Of a stretch of 64,000 nucleotides of DNA, positions 59,501 through 64,000 are shown in pieces. The notes below the pieces were generated by a model. The model was not told the DNA's origin, did no database searches, and worked only from the letters and a program-made list of their open reading frames with translations. Source of the stretch: Thysanoteuthis rhombus (Eukaryota > Mollusca > Cephalopoda > Oegopsida > Thysanoteuthidae); NCBI GenBank assembly GCA_963457665.1, contig OY735233.1:26214709-26278708 (forward strand), given 5' to 3'. Within the stretch, counting starts at the first letter, position 1. Each line of letters opens with the position of its first letter. The position numbers and the translations under genes were made by a program.

Positions 59501-62500
59501 TTTTTTCTGTCACACCCCTCTCATGTATTGTAGTTATATGTCCACTCAATATTTCCAAAAGTTCTCAATTAATTTCAACAAAATTTTCTGGAAGGGTAGA
59601 CCATAAGATGAGGAAGAATTTGTTGAATTTTTTTACCTGATATGGGAATTTCTTCAATTGAGAGGTTATTTTCCTTTTTTTTTCATAGATTCACTCATGT
59701 TTGTCCATACAATACCCGCAAAATTTCTCATTGGATTCTAATTGAATTTTGTAGGAGGTAAGCCATGAGCTTAGGAAGAATTGATTAAATTTTGGGATGG
59801 ATCCAGGAAATTGATACATTTACCTTCTGTGCATCATAGCTATTTTGAACTGATCTTCATGCTGATTTTAATGTCTGGCATTGGCTTAGCTATGCGTTCT
59901 CTTTGTGCTGTCTAGTTTTTTTTATGTTCATTTTGAAACTTTATTTTTTCATTGTTATCAAAGTCTGGATGTTATGAATTAATCATTGCTAAAAAGCTAT
60001 GAACAAAAAAGAATTTCTTGGGTTTTTTTTCTTTTTTTTTTCCCCACCTTTTACCACAATTTGAATCTTGACAGAATTTATTATTGTTTATTGCAGAATT
60101 TTTACCCAGACTTCTTCCTCGACCGTATTCTGTTGCTTGGTGAGTTTAGTTTTACTTGATTTCTATCAAACAAAATTTTTGTTCTTCTTGATTCTATTGA
60201 CTTGAATGTTTTGATCTCTGAGAATGTTGTTTCAGGGTTTCATTACTGAAATATCTGTGTGTACATTTAATATTTTGATGATCTATACATTATCCAGAGG
60301 AAGAAAAATAGGGTTATTTTCTCGTATTTACCATGTATATCCTAAAGGTTGTGAAAGGAATTCTCATCGGTGATGACAAATCTACCTGAAAAAGATAATT
60401 TCAAATGAATATTACATAATACGCTTTATATACTACATATATTGCAATTCATGTAAAACCATAGTAATGAATTGACTTGAAACAATTGGAATTACTGCTC
60501 ATCTATATACATTGTTTTTATTGACATTGTATTCATATAGGCAAATTGGTCATTTTTGTTTAAAATATACCTAAAGCTGTGTTCTATGTCAGTATGTTCA
60601 CTCAATATTTTGAAAGCTTAACACACTGTAGTGTTAACTAAAATTCTTGTATTCATTTTGTATTAAATTTGAAACAACTAAAAAGCTTCGACATACACTG
60701 GTGGACCTCAGACTTTATTGTCTTTAGATTAGATTAGATTAAGTCGGTTTGGGTCATAATCCTGAATGGAGAAATATCTGATACAAAAATTATTCTCTTC
60801 TATTATTTAGGAGTAGAGTATATTATTTGGTTTGAATATTCATCGAGATGTCATAGAATTAAAAAGGGGTGTTCTTATGCTAAAAAATATATTTTTACTA
60901 CTTTAACAAAGTAACCCTTTTCATAAATAAATTCAGTGATCAAGGAAAAGAAAAAAAAAACTCTTGTAGAGTTGTTCCTCTTAGATAGCCCAAGATGGTT
61001 TGACGGACTGATTTGTTGATCATTATATTACTAGACTACACCCATCAGAAATAACAGGGTCATCTATGTATAGATCGACAAAAAGGAGCCCAAAGCTACT
61101 TTATTGGGTAATTAATTTTTAATGATTTAAGTATCCTAATTTTAAGTGTCTTTTAGTATTATCTCATTTCAAGCTGTTTAAAAGTGTGATGATCAGACAT
61201 GAAGTTTTAAGAGTTTCTATGACATAATTTATATTATGTCATAATAGAGAGGTAAATCAACCAATGAAATCATCCCATTTGAGTGGAAACAAATGGAAAA
61301 ATTTGCATAGAAGGTCCTTATATGGTTAGATAGAGATAAGATAGATTAAGGTATAGCACATTGAAACTTTATATGAAATGTTTTTACTTATTTCTTTTAC
61401 TAATTAACTTTTGCTCAACATTGCATGGAGAGATCACAAAACAGAACAGTATAATAGAGAAAAAGATAGGAATCAAGGATATTATAGAATTCATTTGAAA
61501 ACTCAAATGGCAATGGGCTGGTCATGTTGTAAGAATGTCAGACAACTGATGAACATTACAACTCACAACGTGGATCCCCAGAGATCATATGTAAAACTGT
61601 GGCCAGCAAAATATAAGATGGCGTGATGAACTACACAAGTTCAAAAAGTATTGGTCATGCGATACCAATGATAGAGAGGTCTGGCAAATCCTTGGAAAGG
61701 TCTATGTCCAAAGACAGTCAATGGAAGGCTTATGATGAAGATGATGAAACATGCTAGAAAATAACTTATGTAGAGTGGTTCCCCTTTTATGGATTTGTCT
61801 ACCCTAGACTGTTAGTAAATTGATTTGCTGCTAATGTAAAATATTTTCTGTTTCTCATTTGTTTGCAGTTCTCAAGAATTGAACAAGAATGAACTTCATA
61901 TTGTCTTTAATGTCATTGAAATTCCTGCGGGTCAGGGTCGACGTTATCAGCGTCAAGGTGTTTGTAGCGGTTGGCTTGAGCAGATCACACGCCCTATTCG
62001 TACGACTAAGGATTCCGAGAAATCTCTCGAAGAGGACATCAACATGTTATCCTTGGCGGAAAAACCACAGGTCAGTAAAAATTTCCTTTTCCTCTTCAGG
62101 GATTTTTATAAACTCACGGTACTCCAGAAAATCCATGGATTCGTTTTTGTCGGTTGAAAATTGAAATTGGTGTAATTAATTTATTTGAATTAAAAAAAAT
62201 CGTTATTTTCAGTTTTAATTTAATCTAATGATTCATCAATGAAAAACACATTATAATCTTTAGCAAGAGATAATAATTCTTTAAAAGAAATCTGTACTCT
62301 AGTTATTGTTGTATCGAGGGCATTATGTACATAAGACTTATTCCTCACGTTAGTTCTTTTTTTTTTTTTTTTTTTTTGTATTTTGGAGTCGAGACATACA
62401 TGGAAAAAATTTCCTACCTAAACAATAATTGAAAAACAATAATTCATTTTGATACAAAATAATTTAATAATAATTTGGTACATGATTTCATACTAAGTTA

Positions 62501-62787
62501 TTTAATAATGTAACTTCATAGTTTATTTTTCTCTCTGTACAAAAACACCAAATATCAAGAATTCACACATTCTTTTTCCAGGTGTTTATGTTTACCAGAA
62601 CTGTTGGCCATTTCCACCTTCCAGCTGATGCCAGTACTCCTATAGTTATGATTGGCCCAGGCACTGGTATTGCCCCTTTCATTGGATTCCTTCAGCACCG
62701 TTCTTGGCTGCAAGATGAAAAAACCAACCTTGGGGAGGCTTGGCTCTTCTACGGTTGTAGACATCAAAAAAAAGACTTTCTCTTCCG
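39708..62787 (+). CDS. MTRR: Methionine synthase reductase, 11 coding exons, 3' end outside window
   Basis: Diflavin reductase that reactivates methionine synthase: electrons run NADPH to FAD to FMN to cob(II)alamin, which is remethylated with S-adenosylmethionine in the cytosol. Joined exons give 642 full codons plus two bases. Visible in order: FMN-binding flavodoxin domain (residues 11-160) with [23 protein letters not shown] at 64-70 and [16 protein letters not shown] from 102; a long variable linker (about 161-320); FAD/ferredoxin-reductase domain with [13 protein letters not shown] in exon 6, LQELCSKQG in exon 8, RPYS at 501-504 and GVCSGWL at 537-543; NADPH-binding start with [16 protein letters not shown] from 599 and WLFYGCRH from 628. 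The alignment to the human MTRR sequence as remembered is gap-free across the first exon junction (23 residues each). NRs such as P450 reductase share the domains, but [16 protein letters not shown] and the short N-terminus fit MTRR. All ten internal junctions keep the frame with GT-AG sites. No damage is seen; the last roughly 110 residues are outside the window. Confidence 0.95.
39842..39950 (+). repeat. 63-bp tandem duplication over the MTRR exon 1 donor
   Basis: CTCTTTTGGCGAAAAAGTAA at 39,842 recurs as CTCTTTTGGAGAATAAATAA at 39,905. Both are followed by (T/C)GCTTTCTCAACA(C/T)CCT(C/G)ATCC. The second copy has ATAAAT where the first has the donor GTAAAT. Confidence 0.8.
40020..40210. repeat. 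72-bp tandem repeat, 2.5 units
   Basis: GATATTTTTAGCATTTA with TTAATGAACTACGATAAAAA then GCAGT repeats at a 72-base step (40,051, 40,123, 40,195). It is in MTRR intron 1. Confidence 0.7.
41654..42220. mobile_element. Nonautonomous element with about 26-bp inverted ends
   Basis: Left ATCGTATTTGCCAGCAG then ATAAGACG; the right end reversed reads TATATTTGCCAACCAATAAG then ACG. About 20 of 26 positions agree. The roughly 570-bp body is noncoding. A related end (CCGTATTTCCCGGCTGATAA on the minus strand) occurs near 35,775. It lies in MTRR intron 1. Confidence 0.45.
42389..42505. repeat. 23-bp minisatellite, about five to six units
   Basis: Units of the form AATTTGCTTGGCATATTTTTT, drifting to GCTTACCTTGTTTTTT on the right. 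Confidence 0.75.
43490..43975. repeat. 118-bp tandem array, about four units
   Basis: Units begin TCAGAATGCGTCTCCAAACT at 43,531, 43,649 (shortened), 43,738 and 43,857, and each ends with an AAGAGCTTTGAAAATGATGT then CTGTTTTCTT block. It lies in MTRR intron 1. Open frames on both strands follow the array and are not genes. Confidence 0.7.
44608..44758 (+). CDS. MTRR: MTRR exon 2
   Basis: Acceptor TTCTTCAG before 44,608 and donor GTGAGG at 44,759. Encodes residues 51-100 plus one base, including [17 protein letters not shown] (second FMN loop) and LRYSIL. The split codon completes as GGG (Gly101) in the next exon. Confidence 0.95.
46240..46665 (-). repeat. 430-bp dispersed repeat, subfamily B, in MTRR intron 2
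   Basis: Minus copy from GGGGGATGATCAATTAAAAA to the subfamily B tail CAGTCTGTTGTGGGTAACGG. It is inverted relative to the two following copies in the same intron. Confidence 0.65.
47225..47675 (+). repeat. 430-bp dispersed repeat in MTRR intron 2
   Basis: Full-length plus copy from TTGTCAACCAAAACTGCTAA to ATTGAGTGACTAACCAGACC. Confidence 0.7.
47785..48165 (+). repeat. 430-bp dispersed repeat abutting MTRR exon 3
   Basis: Begins GGAAACCATCAACTATAGC and ends ATTGAGTGAGTAACCAGACT, about 30 bp before the exon 3 acceptor. The T-rich tract after it supplies the polypyrimidine stretch of that acceptor. Confidence 0.65.
48195..48312 (+). CDS. MTRR: MTRR exon 3
   Basis: Acceptor TTCTCACAG before 48,195 and donor GTGAGT at 48,313. 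Encodes [16 protein letters not shown] and [20 protein letters not shown], the third FMN-contact region of the flavodoxin domain. Enters in phase 1 and leaves in phase 2. The preceding intron ends only about 30 bp after a copy of the 430-bp dispersed repeat. Confidence 0.96.
50385..50730 (-). repeat. SINE-like repeat in MTRR intron 3
   Basis: The reverse complement contains ACAACCGCAGTCACGAAAGC then ATCAGGACGAGCC, and GGAACAGATACTACACTTTG then ATCCATGCAG. Both blocks occur in the same order at 7,450-7,600, where about 170 bp between them are missing. Confidence 0.45.
51076..51097. repeat. CA dinucleotide microsatellite
   Basis: Eleven AC units in MTRR intron 3. Confidence 0.85.
51515..51845. 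repeat. Two adjacent fragments of the GGTATACC MITE family
   Basis: One ends TTATCTGCACTTATCAAGG plus TATACAT at about 51,648, the other ends CAACCGTACCAATCAAGG plus TATACATACC at about 51,842. The interior shares AATTACTGTAACTAAGTATA with the 18.7-kb copy. They lie inside MTRR intron 3. Confidence 0.45.
52917..53400 (+). CDS. MTRR: MTRR exon 4 (end of flavodoxin domain and variable linker)
   Basis: Acceptor TTTCTTTCAG before 52,917 and donor GTGAGT at 53,401. It completes Gly140 and encodes residues 141-301. It opens with the conserved [16 protein letters not shown] (human LELVVEPWIAGLWPAL) and then runs into a hydrophilic, acidic linker rich in Asp, Glu, Ser and Asn that does not align by eye with human. 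Near its end is a cysteine/histidine cluster (C263, C266, C272, H275), followed by [10 protein letters not shown], which may match human NIPGLPPEYL. Confidence 0.92.
53575..54020. mobile_element. Inverted pair of mariner transposase N-terminal fragments
   Basis: The left arm (about 53,575-53,720, plus strand) reads [19 protein letters not shown]; the right arm (about 53,870-54,018) is its reverse complement and reads [12 protein letters not shown] on the minus strand. The minus-strand copy extends towards the middle and ends in [12 protein letters not shown] and DREL. NAAQ...N.VFGEG, DKPRGRP and DNDEL are hallmarks of the helix-turn-helix N-terminus of mariner transposases. Both copies are fragments, without the catalytic D,D34D part. 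They lie in MTRR intron 4, about 175 bp after exon 4. Confidence 0.65.
54845..54990 (+). mobile_element. LINE 3' coding fragment in MTRR intron 4
   Basis: Reads [16 protein letters not shown] and ESWGRSMFN, the same order of motifs as the fragments at 120-420 and 61,411-61,745. The frame is broken. It lies about 230 bp upstream of MTRR exon 5. Confidence 0.45.
55218..55361 (+). CDS. MTRR: MTRR exon 5
   Basis: Acceptor TTTTCCCAG before 55,218 and donor GTAAGC at 55,362. 48 codons, phase 0 at both ends. Encodes the end of the linker and the first FAD-domain strand: [20 protein letters not shown] and [11 protein letters not shown] (human KTTLLVELDI). Confidence 0.93.
55590..55745 (-). repeat. 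tRNA-like SINE head in MTRR intron 5
   Basis: The minus strand reads TTTAGCTCAATCAGTAAAAC and then GGTTGTGAGTTCAGATCACA, resembling A and B boxes of a tRNA-derived SINE. Confidence 0.4.
56045..56133 (+). CDS. MTRR: MTRR exon 6
   Basis: Acceptor GTCTTTCAG before 56,045 and donor GTAAAT at 56,134. Encodes [20 protein letters not shown], the YxPGD turn typical of the diflavin reductase FAD domain, then EREVDVLIH. The final Arg codon is split (AG/A). Confidence 0.95.
56317..56473 (+). CDS. MTRR: MTRR exon 7
   Basis: Acceptor CCTCTTTTAG before 56,317 and donor GTATGA at 56,474. Encodes [15 protein letters not shown] and [17 protein letters not shown], then [11 protein letters not shown] (human WCLEIRAIPKK). 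The intron before it is only 183 bp, the shortest in the gene. Confidence 0.94.
57605..57880 (+). repeat. 430-bp dispersed repeat, left part, in MTRR intron 7
   Basis: Has the TTCTTCAG start, the GTACAGGCTGCACTAATCGA / GCTAGAGGGCTAAAG block and the TTTGTGTCCGGAAGTGTTCA block, then stops. Confidence 0.55.
58005..58300 (+). repeat. Tandem tRNA-derived SINE copies in MTRR intron 7
   Basis: The first copy has TTTGCTCAATGGTAAGTGCA (A box) and GGCAGGTTTGGATTCCTGCA (B box), then a tail with TTGTTCATTCTATTTACATT then GTCTAAAT. The second copy (from about 58,210) keeps only the B box, ACAGGTTCAATTCCTGC, and the same tail. Confidence 0.55.
58378..58457 (-). repeat. 430-bp dispersed repeat, end fragment
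   Basis: Only the terminal 80 bp: GCCAGCCAGCTTGCCAGACC, CTTGAAAACTGG, TTTTGGTTGACAGT. It lies in MTRR intron 7. Confidence 0.5.
58852..59035 (+). CDS. MTRR: MTRR exon 8
   Basis: Acceptor TATCTTTGTAG before 58,852 and donor GTAAGA at 59,036. Encodes [35 protein letters not shown] and [11 protein letters not shown], the helical connecting subdomain. LQELCSKQG is identical to the human stretch as recalled. Leaves in phase 1. Confidence 0.96.
59040..59235 (+). repeat. Second dispersed repeat family, in MTRR intron 8
   Basis: Starts 5 bp after the exon 8 donor: ATCGAACAACTGTAGCCGAA, GGTGGAAAGGGGTTTCATCC, AGATTTGAAAATTGGCGTCA. Open frames at 58,864-59,196 and 59,144-59,356 read through it. Confidence 0.55.
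59370..59830. repeat. Three tandem units of the ATCTCCAAAAGTTCTC family in MTRR intron 8
   Basis: CGATATCTCCAAAAGTTCTC, AATATTTCCAAAAGTTCTCA and AATACCCGCAAAATTTCTCA each begin a unit of about 160-185 bp. The units continue with a GGTAGACCATAAG / GAAGAATTTGTT block and, in two of them, a GGATCCAGG-type end. Confidence 0.5.
60097..60139 (+). CDS. MTRR: MTRR exon 9 (43-bp microexon)
   Basis: Acceptor TTATTGCAG before 60,097 and donor GTGAGT at 60,140. With the split codons it reads [15 protein letters not shown] and carries the FAD-contact motif RPYS (residues 501-504). It is too short for an ORF scan; it is required by the frame on both sides and by alignment to human HLPKLQPRPYSCAS. Confidence 0.94.
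61411..61745 (+). mobile_element. LINE 3' coding fragment in MTRR intron 9
   Basis: The best preserved LINE piece. One frame reads [19 protein letters not shown] and MAMGWSC; a second continues [25 protein letters not shown] and [16 protein letters not shown]. This is the C-terminal region after the reverse transcriptase of RTE/Jockey-type elements. At least one frameshift and stops make it nonfunctional. It ends about 120 bp before MTRR exon 10. Confidence 0.65.
61869..62070 (+). CDS. MTRR: MTRR exon 10
   Basis: Acceptor GTTTGCAG before 61,869 and donor GTCAGT at 62,071. Encodes [19 protein letters not shown] and [23 protein letters not shown] is the FAD pyrophosphate-binding loop (human GVCTGWL). 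It ends in phase 0 after an acidic stretch and AEKPQ. Confidence 0.95.
62582..62787 (+). CDS. MTRR: MTRR exon 11 (last exon in window)
   Basis: Acceptor CTTTTTCCAG before 62,582 and donor GTGAGT at 62,788. Encodes [36 protein letters not shown] (NADPH pyrophosphate loop) and [18 protein letters not shown]. It leaves in phase 2, so the reading frame must continue. No exon matching the expected KELRHFL continuation was found up to 64,000; the remaining exons lie beyond the edge. Confidence 0.95.
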
Positions 62788-63303
62788 GTGAGTAAACTTT
62801 TTTTTCTTATTAATTTTTTTCAGATCTTTAATGTTTTTGTTTTAAATTTGCACAAAACTTTTGTACCGTTTGTGATTATAAAATCGTGTAGATTGCTAGA
62901 CTGACTGTTAAAGTTTGGGGTTGTTTAATTTTAAAGATTTTTTTCTTCTGATCAACTTTGTTCACAACGATTCAGAGGTGCTTGGCCCGGCTTTCTTTGA
63001 GTGTCAGTTGTTGCGTTGTGGAATGTTGGATCCAGTTCTGTGGGAGCACGTGTGTCCCATCACATAATGTCCCTGACAGTTTTTGCGTTTGAGACCCACA
63101 CAGAGGTCAAGAGGAGACAACTTACAAAAAAAATGGAACTAGTTTCAACATCATTCAAGAACAGACATCCTGAGAAAGCTGGAGAGTATTGAGCAAAAAT
63201 ATTGAGAAAAATAGACAAGGAATTAAATTTAAAAAAATTAACATGTACAATGAGTTTGAGCAACCCTTGGAACAGATATAAATCTATTTGTATTCATCCA
63301 TGT

Positions 63304-63963
63304 ACAGTACAGTCCATGAATGAGTACACCCTTCCAACTTTTTAATAGAAAGTTGATTTTTTTCTAAACCAAGCATAATCTGTAGAGGTGTGCTCTTTTA
63401 TGGATGATGCTGTATTGAAAAGTGTTTGTATGAATATATTCATGGACAAAACTGTACATCTCTACTTAAAAGAGTCTTAAGGGTCTTCTCATTCATTCAC
63501 TATATATCTCTATTTTGAGAGAGTGGTCAAGGTGTACTCATTTATGGGAGATGCTGTATTATTTGTAGAGGACCATTCTACCTGAATGGTTGATACTGTA
63601 TATATCATTTCTACTGGGACGTTAATCAAAACAGATATTATCAGGTATTATCTATAACTCTGCAGCATTGAAAATCTGTTGCCAAAATATCTTTTTTATT
63701 AAGAAAAGAGGCGGGTGTACTCATTTATAGATGGCACTGTATATTGCCGTTGGAAAGTGGTATGGATGTACTCATTTATGAGTGATCTGAAATGGTAGAG
63801 ATGTTCTCATTTATGGGTGTCACTATATATCAGCATTGAAAAGTGATGTACTCTCATGGTCAGCACCACATCCCTATTTGAAAGACTGTTAGAAATAGAT
63901 GGTGTGACTCATAAATTTAAAGGAGTGGTAGGGGTGTACTCATTTATGGGTTTTACTGTGCAT
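63304..63963. mobile_element. Tc1/mariner-like MITE array
   Basis: The left end TACAGTCCATGAATGAGTAC then ACCC and the right end GGGGTGTACTCATTTATGGG then TTTTACTGTGCA are inverted. ATGAGTACACCC next to TACAGT is typical of Tc1/mariner ends. Inside, the end motif GTGTACTCATTTATGGG recurs at about 63,532, 63,716, 63,768 and 63,804, so the segment is several nested or tandem end copies rather than one simple element. It is in the MTRR intron after exon 11. Confidence 0.55.
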
Positions 63964-64000
63964 TTTTATAATTTATATAAGTTGAATAGCTGCTAAAATG

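Noticed and set aside
62788-64000. Search for further MTRR exons after exon 11
   Set aside because: No sequence matching the expected continuation of the NADPH domain was found; the stretch is intron with a MITE array.

Overview
The window is AT-rich animal nuclear DNA. It has long introns, GT-AG splice sites, many microsatellites and very many short interspersed repeats. Only one gene can be read with confidence: methionine synthase reductase (MTRR), on the plus strand. Its first coding exon starts at 39,708, and eleven coding exons can be followed to 62,787, giving about 643 residues. The last part of the protein, which in human MTRR is roughly the C-terminal 110 residues (rest of the NADPH-binding half), must lie beyond the right edge. 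The abundance of tRNA-headed short repeats, LINE tails and simple repeats, with an invertebrate-style MTRR, suggests a mollusc and possibly a cephalopod. That placement is inference, not shown by the sequence.

Layout. 1-17 kb holds dispersed repeats: a roughly 430-bp family in both orientations, LINE 3' ends, tRNA-like SINEs and a palindrome with TA arrays. A degenerate satellite of about 185 bp is clearest at 15.48-16.95 kb. At 16,976-17,047 on the minus strand there is a small exon-like ORF with a strong splice donor. A comparatively GC-rich, motif-bearing stretch at 18.48-18.69 kb looks like a promoter. 18.7-30 kb holds a terminal-inverted-repeat MITE, a 1.7-kb element with CAGTGTTGCCA ends, a long hairpin, several minisatellites and a 400-bp GAAA/GGAAA tract. 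30-39.6 kb is again dense in the 430-bp family and a second repeat family, one copy of which carries an expanded minisatellite. 39.7-62.8 kb is MTRR, whose introns are full of the same repeats plus mariner fragments, LINE tails and SINEs. The window ends inside an MTRR intron in a Tc1/mariner-like MITE array (63.3-64 kb).

MTRR keeps methionine synthase active by reductive methylation of its oxidised cobalamin, passing electrons NADPH to FAD to FMN to cob(II)alamin. The FMN-binding, FAD-binding and first NADPH-binding motifs are all visible and the reading frame stays open across every exon junction, so the gene looks intact. The exon that carries the start codon has a splice acceptor 20 bp before the ATG, so at least one noncoding first exon lies upstream and was not located.

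No rRNA gene, clear functional tRNA gene, CRISPR array or retrovirus-like element was seen. The rest of the window is read as intergenic or intronic repeat DNA. Exon limits come from reading splice signals and the frame by eye; repeat limits are accurate to about 10-20 bp.
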